The translations under genes and the position numbers were made by a program. From an uncultured Clostridia bacterium (GTDB lineage: Bacteria > Bacillota > Clostridia > TANB77 > CAG-508): a stretch of 35,482 nucleotides of DNA. The stretch lies in contig CALXFE010000016.1 in NCBI GenBank assembly GCA_944387545.1, forward strand, positions 1 to 35,482. The letters run 5' to 3'. Positions 1 through 7,202 of this stretch are shown here, piece by piece. Position 1 is the stretch's first letter. Each line of letters opens with the position of its first letter. The notes under the pieces are model-generated. The model worked only from the letters and a program-made list of their open reading frames with translations, did not search any database and was not told the origin of the DNA.

Positions 1-91
1 TTTTAGTGGTTTTGTGGTGAAAACATTATATCAAAGGATTCTCAATTTTTCTATTCCGATACCATTTTACACTATTATTAACCTATTAAAT

Positions 92-120
92 TTGAAAAAT
101 ACATAAAAATGTGTTAAAAT
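92..120 (+). promoter_or_regulatory. Promoter of the first small gene
   Basis: TTGAAA (92-97), a 17-base spacer and TAAAAT (115-120), with a TG one base before the -10 (extended -10). The transcript would have a leader of about 120 bases containing a small hairpin (GATAC 143-147 / GTATC 153-157). Seen directly; function inferred. Confidence 0.6.
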
Positions 121-247
121 ATAAAACGTTGCAAGTAAATACGATACAGTAAGTATCCATGTTTTCAACTGAAAGAAAGGAGAGGTAGTAACTAAGAAAT
201 AATTAGAAATGCATAAGGACAAAAAACAGAACAGAAAGGAAGAAAAA

Positions 248-685
248 ATGAAAGCAGTTGAGATTTTAAGAAAAATCCTACAAAAATTCAGACAAAAGGA
301 AATTGAGAAACCAGAAATTGAGCAAGAAACAATTAAACAACAGGAAATCGAGCAACGAGAAATTGAGCAAGAAACAATCAAGCAGCAAGAAGTTGGACTA
401 AAGTTAATTAAACAGCAGGAACAACAAGAACAAGAAGAAAATAAAAAACAAAATAGTAGGTGGACCGATAAAGAAAGTTTTAAAGAAGAGGAAGAAACAG
501 AAATCAAAGAACTTAAAATCAAATCGGAAGATGAAAGCTCAATGAAGGTTGAATTTGTTTTTGCAAACGGAAGAGTTTTCTTAAAGAAATTTAAGAAAGG
601 TGTTTTCAACTACAGAGTAGGACAAAAAATTAAAATGGTTATAGGTTCTGATCATATCATGAGGGATATATGCCCTTCTAATTGA
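248..685 (+). CDS. Hypothetical protein with Glu/Gln-rich coiled-coil-like repeats
   Basis: I do not recognise this 145-residue protein. The N-terminal half is charged and rich in Glu, Gln, Lys and Ile. An imperfect repeat with core EIEQETIKQQE occurs twice, encoded by two near-identical 33-base units (314-346 and 359-391) spaced 45 bases apart; this predicts a long helix or coiled coil. After about residue 100 comes a more ordinary region (MKVEFVFANGRVFLKKF...) that could be a small beta domain, ending in ICPSN. There is no signal peptide or membrane segment. I chose ATG 248 because AAAGGAAG lies about 7 bases upstream; an in-frame ATG at 209 would add 13 residues, but its only nearby Shine-Dalgarno (AAGGAGAGG, 177-185) is too far away. 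It is transcribed from the promoter at 92-120 and followed by a terminator at 734-772. Confidence 0.6.
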   Translation: MKAVEILRKILQKFRQKEIEKPEIEQETIKQQEIEQREIEQETIKQQEVGLKLIKQQEQQEQEENKKQNSRWTDKESFKEEEETEIKELKIKSEDESSMKVEFVFANGRVFLKKFKKGVFNYRVGQKIKMVIGSDHIMRDICPSN

Positions 686-733
686 CAGTATTAGTTATAA
701 TGTGGTGGAAGTCTTCGGACGACACCTAGGTGG

Positions 734-772
734 GTAGTAGATACAATATATTATCTACTACTCTTTCTTTTT
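734..772 (+). terminator. Intrinsic terminator after the first small gene
   Basis: A perfect 10-bp stem GTAGTAGATA (734-743) / TATCTACTAC (752-761) with an 8-base loop, followed by a T-rich tract TCTTTCTTTTT. It is preceded by further foldable sequence at 704-732 (see findings). Confidence 0.85.
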
Positions 773-895
773 GTTGGAAAATGTGTTAAAATATATAAGA
801 AACTTTTTAAAGAATCCTAACCTACTTAATGAACTCTTAAAAAGAAATGAAACTCGTTAATAAGAATTAGAAGACAAATGTAAAGGAGAACAACT

Positions 896-1180
896 ATGAA
901 AAATGAGTTATCTGAGTTATTACCAACAAAAAATAGAAAAGAAATAAAAAATGATGTAGAAATCGCAGAAGATTTTTTTAAGAACAATAAGGAATTGAGG
1001 CAATCGATTGTTTTGGAAAAAGAAGGTGTATATTATATAACACTAGATTCTTTAAAGAAGATAGAATGTCCAATAAAGAGAAAAAATGGTAAAGATTATT
1101 GGGAAGCATTTTTTCTTTTCCTAGGGTTCGAATATTATAAAACTCCAAGAACAGGTAGAGTGTATTTAATGGTTAGGTGA
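896..1180 (+). CDS. Hypothetical small protein (94 aa)
   Basis: Unrecognised. It has a good ribosome-binding site (AAAGGAG, 883-889) before ATG 896. The protein is mixed-charge, with a Lys/Glu-rich first third, a VYYITLDSL stretch near residue 45 and an aromatic C-terminal part (DYWEAFFLFLGFEYYKTPRTG). No signal peptide, membrane helix or Cys motif is visible. The codon pattern and start context look genuine. A TGTTAAAAT element at 784-792 is a likely extended -10 for its own transcript, and a strong hairpin at 1186-1210 directly follows the stop. With its upstream neighbour it may be a remnant of a mobile or phage-derived segment, but nothing here proves that. Confidence 0.6.
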   Translation: MKNELSELLPTKNRKEIKNDVEIAEDFFKNNKELRQSIVLEKEGVYYITLDSLKKIECPIKRKNGKDYWEAFFLFLGFEYYKTPRTGRVYLMVR

Positions 1181-1185
1181 CAAAA

Positions 1186-1210
1186 TAGAGGTCGCAAGTT
1201 GCGACCTCTA
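1186..1210 (+). terminator. Strong hairpin after the 94-aa gene
   Basis: A perfect stem TAGAGGTCGC (1186-1195) / GCGACCTCTA (1201-1210) with loop AAGTT. Only a weak downstream run (AAAACATTTTA) follows, so termination efficiency is uncertain. It could also serve as the minus-strand terminator of the vanished asnB copy whose 3' end lies immediately to the right. Confidence 0.6.
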
Positions 1211-1217
1211 AAACATT

Positions 1218-1304
1218 TTACAATTCAATCTTAGGCTGATACTTCTCAAGCCACATATTTACTTGGCAAAGATAAGCCATAAGTTGTGGACCAGTCGTTG
1301 GCTG
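1218..1304 (-). pseudogene. 3'-end fragment of an asparagine synthase (asnB) gene
   Basis: Read on the minus strand, 1295 to 1218 encodes the last 25 residues of an AsnB-like protein plus a stop codon (starts TGPQLMAYLCQVNMWLEKY). It differs from the C-terminus of the intact AsnB in this window (minus strand, ending at 3638) at only three of 25 positions (Q/S, I/L, L/I). The similarity weakens over the next three codons and is then broken by an in-frame TGA at about 1305. There is no start codon or body of the gene, so this is a relic from a deletion or recombination, not a gene. It joins directly to a 23-base repeat (1298-1320) that recurs beside the intact gene. Confidence 0.85.
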
Positions 1305-1320
1305 TCAGAAAAAAACACAT
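1298..1320. repeat. 23-base repeat, copy next to the asnB relic
   Basis: It begins TTGGCTGTCAGAAAA and ends AACACAT. It starts exactly where similarity to asnB fades. See the partner copy at 3571-3593. Confidence 0.6.
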
Positions 1321-1576
1321 ATCAATTTTGCAAGAGGCTGTAAGGATTGCTCGAAAAAGGCAATGTACGAATTTTAATAAAAATACGAAAAAATAACAGT
1401 ATAAATTTACTAAAAGATAAAAAATGCAATTATCTATTAAAGCATACTTGAAAAAAAATAAAAACAATGATACATTAAAAAAGATTAATTTTACTTTGCT
1501 TATTTTCATTAAGAATAATTTAAATAAATGTTATCCAACAAATTTAATTAGAAAGAACAACAGATGGAGGAAACAA
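1305..1576 (+). other. Gene-free stretch before the MFS gene
   Basis: It holds the remainder of the short repeat (to 1320), unassigned A+T-rich sequence, and a plausible promoter for the MFS gene: TTGAAA (1448-1453), a 17-base spacer and TACATT (1471-1476) with an upstream TG. An open frame from ATG 1424 runs in phase into the transporter. It has no ribosome-binding site, encodes unlikely Lys/Asn-rich sequence and overlaps the proposed promoter, so I treat it as untranslated. Confidence 0.4.
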
Positions 1577-2872
1577 ATGAAAACAATTGCAAAATACAAA
1601 ACAAAAAAAGAAGAAATAAAAGCTAAAAAACAGAACGCAAAAGTATTTCCTATTTATAAAATGTTCTCATGGGACTTACTATTTTTCTATTCCACACAAT
1701 ATCTATTTTATACAATGGTAAAAGGAATAACAGCAGGAGAAATTTTAAAAGCAAATGCATTTTTTCCTTTATTTATCATTATTATGCAATTGCCAGCAGC
1801 GATATGTGCAGATTTTTTGGGAAGAAAGAAAAGTCTTATTTTAGGAAATATTATGATGACAGTATATATACTATTACTGATTATTTTACCAGGAGTTTTT
1901 GGAATTTTTTTTGCAAATATATTTTATGCTTTTGGATACAGCATAAAGAGTGTACAAGAAACAAATATATTATATGATTCAACAGCAACAAAGGGAGGAG
2001 AAGGATTATATCCAAAGATAAATGGAAAAGGTGCAACTGGATATTACATATTAGATGGAGTTGCTTCTTTAGTTTCTGGATATCTATTTGTTATCAATGG
2101 ATACCTTCCAATGGTAATATGTTTGATATTTACAATTATATCAACTATCATATCTACAAAGTTTAAGGATATATATGTGAACAAGCTAGAAGAAAATGAA
2201 CTTTCCAATAAGTTAAAGGAATATAAAGAAGATTTTAAATTTTCCATAAAAAATATTATAAAATCTAAAAGGTTAAGAGCTTTATTATTATTTATGGGAT
2301 TATTTAATGCAATGATAACAATAACAGGAACGTATAAAGGAAATATATTAACAGAGTTAGATGTTAAACCAGAAACTTTTTCAATGGCTAATGCAATATT
2401 AACTTTTATTGCAGGAATAGCATCGACATTTCAAAATAAAATACATAATAAGTTCAGAAATAGAACTTTTACGGTGTTGTCTATATCATATGTATCAAGC
2501 CTTGTATCTATGGGATTGCTATTATATCTTCAAACAAATAACATTTTGCCAGTTATTTTAATACTGTTAGCAATTACACAATTTGCAATGGCAAACTATT
2601 TTGTATTATCTGAAAGATACTCAAAGAACTTTTCTACGCCAAAAACGAGATCAAGGATTTCTTTTTCAGTAGAATTTTCCACAAATATAATAGAAGCAAT
2701 TTTATTATTCTTAGCAGGAGCTTTATTAGATAGTACAAATATAATTTTTGCGACATTGTTTGTAGGATTAATATTCTTAATATTATTTGTTTTAGTTTTA
2801 GATTATATGAGAACTAGAATAGGATTAAAGCCAGAAGAATATGAAAGAAAAGATATCGAATTAGAAAATTAG
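1577..2872 (+). CDS. MFS transporter
   Basis: A 431-residue integral membrane protein of the major facilitator superfamily. A basic, Lys-rich N-terminus (about 30 residues) is followed by about 12 hydrophobic segments, split by a charged central loop near residues 210-240. The MFS motif-A-like loop after helix 2 reads ADFLGRKKSL. Members of this superfamily move small solutes or drugs by secondary transport; the substrate cannot be predicted, though drug-efflux-like annotation is usual for this type. ATG 1577 is chosen because AGATGGAGG lies just upstream (1563-1570), whereas the in-phase ATG at 1424 has no such site. The gene stands alone between a promoter at 1448-1476 and a terminator at 2902-2959. 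Confidence 0.88.
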   Translation: MKTIAKYKTKKEEIKAKKQNAKVFPIYKMFSWDLLFFYSTQYLFYTMVKGITAGEILKANAFFPLFIIIMQLPAAICADFLGRKKSLILGNIMMTVYILLLIILPGVFGIFFANIFYAFGYSIKSVQETNILYDSTATKGGEGLYPKINGKGATGYYILDGVASLVSGYLFVINGYLPMVICLIFTIISTIISTKFKDIYVNKLEENELSNKLKEYKEDFKFSIKNIIKSKRLRALLLFMGLFNAMITITGTYKGNILTELDVKPETFSMANAILTFIAGIASTFQNKIHNKFRNRTFTVLSISYVSSLVSMGLLLYLQTNNILPVILILLAITQFAMANYFVLSERYSKNFSTPKTRSRISFSVEFSTNIIEAILLFLAGALLDSTNIIFATLFVGLIFLILFVLVLDYMRTRIGLKPEEYERKDIELEN

Positions 2873-2901
2873 GATGAAAGAAAATATATGAGAAACAATT
2901 T

Positions 2902-2959
2902 AAAACCACTCCTATTATGAACTATACCCCAAAAAGTAAAGTTCTTTAGAGTGGTTTTT
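2902..2959 (+). terminator. Terminator with conserved inner hairpin, copy A
   Basis: Outer stem AAAACCACTC (2902-2911) / GAGTGGTTTT (2949-2958) followed by T. Inside the loop sits a 26-base element (2919-2944) bounded by GAAC and GTTC with core TATACCCCAAAAAGTA. The same element at 23 of 26 positions occurs inside another terminator at 7752-7812. It lies between the plus-strand MFS gene and the minus-strand GNAT gene, so it may act on both. Confidence 0.8.
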
Positions 2960-2978
2960 AGAAACAGTAGATGAGTGT

Positions 2979-3446
2979 TTAAATAAATTTTTTGTATAGA
3001 TAATAATGGGTTGTTCCAGGAGGACAATCTTTAAATTCTCCCCAAATAGTATAACCTAATTTTTTATAAAAATCAGGTGCTTGAAAATTCCAAGTATCCA
3101 TTTGGACACCAATACAATCATGCTCTTTAGCAAATTGTTCTATTTGTTTAATAATTTTCTTTCCATATCCTTGACCTCTCAAGCTTTCATCAATACAAAA
3201 ATCAGTGAGCATATACCATCCAAAAGAAATATATCCAACTGCTCCACCTAGACATTCATCATTCATAAAGATTCCAAAGTTTGCAGTAATTTTATCATTA
3301 TGCGTGTAACTAGAATGGTTTTTCATATATTCACAATTTTTAACATTATACCTATGTAAACGCAATTTAACCATAGAATCTATATCCTGTCTTAGGTCCA
3401 ACTTTATTTCAACTTCATTATTGGTATTCATCATATTATTCATCAT
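2979..3446 (-). CDS. GNAT-family N-acetyltransferase
   Basis: A 155-residue single-domain GNAT protein, expected to transfer an acetyl group from acetyl-CoA to an amine on a small molecule or protein. The acetyl-CoA-binding motif A is visible as CIDESLRGQGYGKKII (R/Q-x-x-G-x-G type), followed by the later motif region MDTWNFQAPDFYKKLGY typical of small-molecule acetyltransferases. The first codons are a run of Met and Asn (MMNNMMNTNN). ATG at 3446 is favoured because AGGAGG (plus-strand coordinates 3453-3458) lies 6 bases upstream on the minus strand. It is transcribed leftwards, as is asnB behind it, but about 190 bases with a hairpin separate them, so it is probably its own unit. The acceptor is unknown. 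Confidence 0.85.
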   Translation of the reverse strand: MMNNMMNTNNEVEIKLDLRQDIDSMVKLRLHRYNVKNCEYMKNHSSYTHNDKITANFGIFMNDECLGGAVGYISFGWYMLTDFCIDESLRGQGYGKKIIKQIEQFAKEHDCIGVQMDTWNFQAPDFYKKLGYTIWGEFKDCPPGTTHYYLYKKFI

Positions 3447-3570
3447 ATTATTCCTCCTAAATATTCTGATTAATTCTATTAAAATTATAAAACATTAAAA
3501 TCTAATTTGCAACTAATTGTAATGATAATGCAATTAGATAAAAATATGTTATCTAAAAAACACCAATACC

Positions 3571-3593
3571 TTGGATGTCAGAAAATAACACAT
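3571..3593. repeat. 23-base repeat, copy next to intact asnB
   Basis: It begins TTGGATGTCAGAAAA and ends AACACAT. It matches 1298-1320 at 21 of 23 positions, and weaker similarity continues for about 20 more bases in both copies, to a shared GAGGCT. Both copies sit close to an asnB 3' end. Function unknown. Confidence 0.6.
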
Positions 3594-3603
3594 AAAAATT
3601 AAG

Positions 3604-3632
3604 AATAGAGGCTCTTAAATAAAACCTCTATT
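3604..3632 (-). terminator. Terminator downstream of asnB (possibly bidirectional)
   Basis: Stem AATAGAGG (3604-3611) / CCTCTATT (3625-3632) with a 13-base loop, placed directly after the asnB stop in the minus direction. On the minus strand the tail is CTTAATTTTT. On the plus strand the stem runs into TTTTTT, so it could work both ways. Confidence 0.7.
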
Positions 3633-3637
3633 TTTTC

Positions 3638-5488
3638 CTAAATTTCAAGCTTTGGACTATACTTTTCCAACCACATGTTTACCTGACATAAATAAGCCAT
3701 AAGTTGTGGACCGGTCATCAATTGACCAAACCAAGGTCTTGTGAAGCTTGAACCATTTGTATTGAGGATTTCTAGAATATATTTTCTATTTAACAATTCA
3801 TTAATTGGTGCACTTGGATTTTGCATAATATTTGCAAGCATATCTTTTACTTTAGCCAAATACGTAGGATTATGTGTCTTAGGATATGGCGATTTTTTTC
3901 TATCGACAATTTCAGCAGGTAAGAAATCTTTGCAAATATAACGAAGCAATCCTTTTTCTCTGCCATTTAAAGCTTTCATTTCCCAAGGAATATTCCATAC
4001 ATACTGTGCTAAACGATAATCACAAAATGGAACACGAAGTTCAAATCCATTATACATAGCCATTCTATCAGAACGATCTAGTAGTGTTTGCATAAACCAA
4101 TTTAAAGTGAGATACGAAATTTTTCGTTTTTCGGCAGTTTCCTTAGAATCTGTATCTAATATTTCAACCTCTTCTAAACTTTCGTTATAACGATAATCAA
4201 TATATTTTTTTAAATGTACTTTTTTACTTAAATCAGGATGTAATAAGGTTTGCCTTTCGGAAATAGCAATTGACCAAGGAAAGGTACCACTATTTAAAGC
4301 ATCTTCTCTAAAAAACCATGGATAACCACCGAAAATTTCATCTGCACATTCACCTGTTAAGGCAACTGTTTTTTCAGGTTTTACATTTTTGCAGAACAAT
4401 AATAAGGAAGAATCAATATCAGCCATACCAGGCATATCTCTTGCAATCATACTATCATACAAATAAGAAGCAAGTTCTGGAGTGTCAATTACAATATTAT
4501 GATGCTTTGTATGCAAATTTTTACACATTAAGTCTATATAATAATTATCTGAATTTGGCTGAAAATCACTTTTAACAAAATTTTTATCATTATCCACATA
4601 ATCAATTGAATACGTATCTAAAGGTGGTAATTTTTCTTTTTCATAAAAGTCTGCAGCAAATTTTGTAATAATACTAGAATCTAAACCACCAGATAAGAAT
4701 GTACATAAAGGCACATCAGAAACTAATTGACGAACAATGGCATCTTTTAATAAGTAATGAACTTTATTACAAGTTTGTGCCAAATTATCTGTATGTTCTT
4801 CTGAATGCAATTTCCAATATCGTTTGATTTTTAAACCATATTCATTAAATATAGCAAAATGCGCAGGTTTTAATTCATAAATGTTTTTAAAAATTGTTGT
4901 ACCAGGTGTATGACTAGGACCGATTCCAAGTAATTCTGATATTCCTTGACTATCTAAAATTTTTTCAATACCAGGATATTGAAATATTGCTTTTATTTCG
5001 GAACCAAATACCAAAGTGTTATGAAACACAGAATAAAATAAAGGCTTAACACCAAAATGGTCTCTTGCCATAAATAATTCATTTGTTTTTGTATTCCAAA
5101 TGGCAAAGGCGAAAATACCATTCAAATGATTTACAATCTCTTTTCCAAAATGGATATATCCTTTTAAAATAACTTCTGTATCACAATGTCCTTTAAAACT
5201 AAAACCATTTTGTATTAAGAGATCTCTAAGTTCTTTTGTATTATATATCTGTCCATTATAGCAAATAATGTAATCCCCATGAGATGTATGTTCTATCATT
5301 GGCTGTTTTCCACCATCAGGGTCAATTACGATTAATCGTTTATGTGCTAAGTAAGCGTTATTTGAAACAAAGTAACCATCTTCATCAGGACCTCTTTTTG
5401 ATAATGTACGATTCATATTTTCTAAAATAGTTTTTGAATTTTCATTTAATTTTTCTTTTATATTGACAAATCCAGTAAATCCACACAT
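3638..5488 (-). CDS. asnB: Asparagine synthase (glutamine-hydrolysing)
   Basis: A 616-residue class II glutamine amidotransferase/asparagine synthase. It should convert aspartate, ATP and glutamine to asparagine, AMP, PPi and glutamate in the cytoplasm. The N-terminal glutaminase domain begins MCGFTGFV, so Cys2 is the nucleophile. The ATP-pyrophosphatase loop SGGLDSS is at about residues 266-272, with the GECADE segment near 380. Length matches the roughly 615-residue Bacillus AsnO/YisO type. The start is well supported: GGAGG lies a suitable distance upstream on the minus strand (near 5500). The upstream region 5489-5574 is shared with the divergently transcribed DUF5662 gene. A relic of the 3' end of a second asnB lies at 1218-1304. 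A role in modifying a cell-envelope or peptide substrate, as in some AsnB relatives, cannot be excluded. Confidence 0.92.
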   Translation of the reverse strand: MCGFTGFVNIKEKLNENSKTILENMNRTLSKRGPDEDGYFVSNNAYLAHKRLIVIDPDGGKQPMIEHTSHGDYIICYNGQIYNTKELRDLLIQNGFSFKGHCDTEVILKGYIHFGKEIVNHLNGIFAFAIWNTKTNELFMARDHFGVKPLFYSVFHNTLVFGSEIKAIFQYPGIEKILDSQGISELLGIGPSHTPGTTIFKNIYELKPAHFAIFNEYGLKIKRYWKLHSEEHTDNLAQTCNKVHYLLKDAIVRQLVSDVPLCTFLSGGLDSSIITKFAADFYEKEKLPPLDTYSIDYVDNDKNFVKSDFQPNSDNYYIDLMCKNLHTKHHNIVIDTPELASYLYDSMIARDMPGMADIDSSLLLFCKNVKPEKTVALTGECADEIFGGYPWFFREDALNSGTFPWSIAISERQTLLHPDLSKKVHLKKYIDYRYNESLEEVEILDTDSKETAEKRKISYLTLNWFMQTLLDRSDRMAMYNGFELRVPFCDYRLAQYVWNIPWEMKALNGREKGLLRYICKDFLPAEIVDRKKSPYPKTHNPTYLAKVKDMLANIMQNPSAPINELLNRKYILEILNTNGSSFTRPWFGQLMTGPQLMAYLCQVNMWLEKYSPKLEI

Positions 5489-5586
5489 GAAATCTATACC
5501 TCCAATCTATATATCATATGCAAAAAAAGAAATAAAATTTATTGATTTTGAAAAAAAAGTATAGTAGACTAAATATGGTGAAAAAA

Positions 5587-6144
5587 ATGAAACGAAAAAT
5601 AAAATTCAAAAATGTAGTGAAACATTTTATATTAATTAGCAAACATAGATGGATTGTTTTTAAATTATGTTGTAAACTAGGAATACCATGGAGAGGATTG
5701 GTTCATGATTTATCTAAATATTTTCCAACAGAATTTTTCGAAAGTGTTCGATATTATCAAGGAAATCGTTCACCAATTGTAGTAGCAAAGGAAGATAAAG
5801 GCTATTCTGAAGCATGGCTCCATCATAAAGGAAGAAACAAGCATCATAGTGAATATTGGGTTGACAGGAATGCACCAGTACAAACTCCCATTATGCCATA
5901 TAAATATGTAGCAGAAATGTTATGTGATAAATTAGCTGCTGGAATTGTGTATCAAGGAAAAAATTGGTACCAAGGCTATCAATTAGAATACTGGAAAAAA
6001 GAAAAAGAAAGATTATTCATGAATGAAAAATTAAAAGATATGTTAACAGATTTTTTTACACAAGTAAGTATAGAAGGGATAAATAAAACATTAACTAAGA
6101 AAAATGTACAAGAATTGTATAAAAAATATTGTAGCAACAGTTGA
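5587..6144 (+). CDS. DUF5662 family protein
   Basis: A soluble protein of about 185 residues resembling the DUF5662 family; function unknown. It contains spaced His residues that could bind a metal: GLVHDLSKYFP near residue 38 and AWLHHKGRNKHHSEYW near residue 80. The HD-like GLVHDLSK segment is the clearest family signature as I remember it. The start is uncertain. ATG 5587 has a weak GGTG six bases upstream; ATG 5575 and TTG 5542 are also in frame but lack sites, and a TATAGT -10-like element at 5560-5565 would place the transcript start near 5572. The gene is divergent from asnB. Its stop codon lies inside the -35 box of the rpmF promoter, so the two genes are packed tightly but probably separately promoted. 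Confidence 0.75.
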   Translation: MKRKIKFKNVVKHFILISKHRWIVFKLCCKLGIPWRGLVHDLSKYFPTEFFESVRYYQGNRSPIVVAKEDKGYSEAWLHHKGRNKHHSEYWVDRNAPVQTPIMPYKYVAEMLCDKLAAGIVYQGKNWYQGYQLEYWKKEKERLFMNEKLKDMLTDFFTQVSIEGINKTLTKKNVQELYKKYCSNS

Positions 6145-6168
6145 CAAAAAATGAAAATACTTGTATAA
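6141..6168 (+). promoter_or_regulatory. Strong promoter of rpmF
   Basis: A consensus -35 TTGACA (6141-6146), a 16-base spacer and consensus -10 TATAAT (6163-6168). The -35 overlaps the TGA stop of the preceding DUF5662 gene. A near-perfect promoter fits a highly expressed ribosomal protein gene. Confidence 0.85.
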
Positions 6169-6240
6169 TCTTATAGTGACTAAAATAACGAAAAAATAAC
6201 AATAGATATATACATATATCTGAAGCAAGGAGGGATTTAG

Positions 6241-6432
6241 ATGGCACAACCAAAAAGAAGATGGTCTAAAGCAAGAACACATGCTAAAAGATCAACATGG
6301 AAAAAAGAACAACCAACATATACAAGTTGTCCACATTGTCATGAACCAGTAATGCCACATAGAGTATGTAAAAATTGTGGATATTATGATGGAAAAGAAG
6401 TAATTGCTAAAAAAGAAAATGAAGATGCATAA
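6241..6432 (+). CDS. rpmF: 50S ribosomal protein bL32
   Basis: A 63-residue ribosomal protein of the large subunit, near the exit-tunnel region of the 50S particle. The N-terminus MAQPKRRWSKARTHAKRS is typical of bL32 (the common form is MAVPKRRTSK...). The zinc ribbon is complete: Cys30-x2-Cys33 (CPHC) and Cys43-x2-Cys46 (CKNC). This is therefore the zinc-dependent form rather than the Cys-free form some bacteria use under zinc limitation. AAGGAGG lies just before ATG 6241. The gene has its own strong promoter (6141-6168) and a terminator right after (6445-6470). In many Firmicutes rpmF follows a YceD-family gene; here it instead follows the DUF5662 gene and stands as a single-gene unit. Confidence 0.96.
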   Translation: MAQPKRRWSKARTHAKRSTWKKEQPTYTSCPHCHEPVMPHRVCKNCGYYDGKEVIAKKENEDA

Positions 6433-6444
6433 TTAAGGGGAAAG

Positions 6445-6470
6445 TAGTGCTTTTTAAAGTGCTATTTTTT
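6445..6470 (+). terminator. Terminator after rpmF
   Basis: A 9-bp stem, TAGTGCTTT (6445-6453) with AAAGTGCTA (6456-6464), including two G-U pairs, followed by TTTTTT. The loop is very tight, so the inner A-T pairs probably open. Confidence 0.7.
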
Positions 6471-6499
6471 GTTATATATGGATAGTTTGGAGGTGCAAT

Positions 6500-7087
6500 A
6501 TGCCAAAGTCTACATTTTATAATCTTAATTCTGAAAAAAGAGAAAAGATTGAGAAAGCATTAAAAAATGAATTTAGTAAACATACTTTTGAAAAAGCATC
6601 TATTAGTAATATTATAGAAGAAGCAAAAATACCAAGAGGCAGTTTTTATCAATATTTCGAAGATAAAGAAGATGCATTAAGGCATATTATTAATAATTTT
6701 CTAAAAGAAGAAAAAGAAGAACTCACAAAATTGTTAATAAAAAATGATGGAGATATATTTTTAACAACAGTGGATTTATACATGTATTTTGTTGATAAAA
6801 ATTATAATGAGACAGAAATGCGATTGTTCCAAAATATTATAAATAAATTAAAAAATGAAAATGTAAATATATTTAAAAGCATCAAAACGCAAAATCTTCA
6901 AAATTTAACACATAAAGACAATCAACATTCTTACATTAATACGAATTTATTAAACATAGAGGATGCACATGATATAGAATATATGATGAGAATATTAACT
7001 TGTATATTACGAGCAGAAGTAATAGATGTTTTACATGGCAGAATATCTAAGGAGAATCGGAAAAGAAGAATTGACAAAGCAAATTGA
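6500..7087 (+). CDS. TetR/AcrR-family transcriptional regulator
   Basis: A 195-residue one-component regulator. The N-terminal helix-turn-helix occupies roughly residues 8-55: EKIEKALKNEFSKHTFEKASISNIIEEAKIPR, then GSFYQYFEDKEDAL, the classic TetR recognition helix and following Tyr-Phe motif. The C-terminal part is helical and divergent, as expected for a ligand and dimerisation domain. GGAGG (6489-6493) precedes ATG 6500. The next gene on the same strand is a DUF308 membrane protein with its own promoter (7136-7164), which this regulator may control; that is inferred from proximity only. The C-terminus is short and basic (KENRKRRIDKAN). Confidence 0.9.
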   Translation: MPKSTFYNLNSEKREKIEKALKNEFSKHTFEKASISNIIEEAKIPRGSFYQYFEDKEDALRHIINNFLKEEKEELTKLLIKNDGDIFLTTVDLYMYFVDKNYNETEMRLFQNIINKLKNENVNIFKSIKTQNLQNLTHKDNQHSYINTNLLNIEDAHDIEYMMRILTCILRAEVIDVLHGRISKENRKRRIDKAN

Positions 7088-7135
7088 GATATTAAAAAGA
7101 GGAATGACAAAATAATACAAAAATTTTAAAAAATA

Positions 7136-7164
7136 TGTACAATTTATTCATTTTATGATATGAT
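7136..7164 (+). promoter_or_regulatory. Promoter of the DUF308 gene
   Basis: TGTACA (7136-7141), a 17-base spacer and TATGAT (7159-7164). It lies between the TetR gene and the DUF308 gene. I see no clear palindromic TetR operator. Confidence 0.55.
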
Positions 7165-7202
7165 TTTGAAAGAAAATTACAAAAGAAAGAGAGGGAAGTA
7201 CC

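Noticed and set aside
67..609. Long minus-strand ORFs opposite real genes, for example 67-609, 8563-9045 and 16065-16508
   Set aside because: Low-complexity Ser/Phe/Ile/Leu-rich translations antisense to well-supported genes; no ribosome-binding sites or recognisable domains.
682..701. TTGACA...TATAAT as a standard promoter after the first gene
   Set aside because: The spacing is 8 bases, far below the 16-18 needed; the boxes cannot work together.
106..795. Shared 18-base string AAAATGTGTTAAAATATA before both small genes as a special regulatory motif
   Set aside because: The same TGTTAAAATATA core also precedes the VanY-like gene, so it is best explained as a common extended -10 promoter in an A+T-rich genome.
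1424..1576. N-terminal extension of the MFS protein from ATG 1424
   Set aside because: No ribosome-binding site, no membrane-protein-like sequence, overlaps a plausible promoter, and ATG 1577 has a clear GGAGG.
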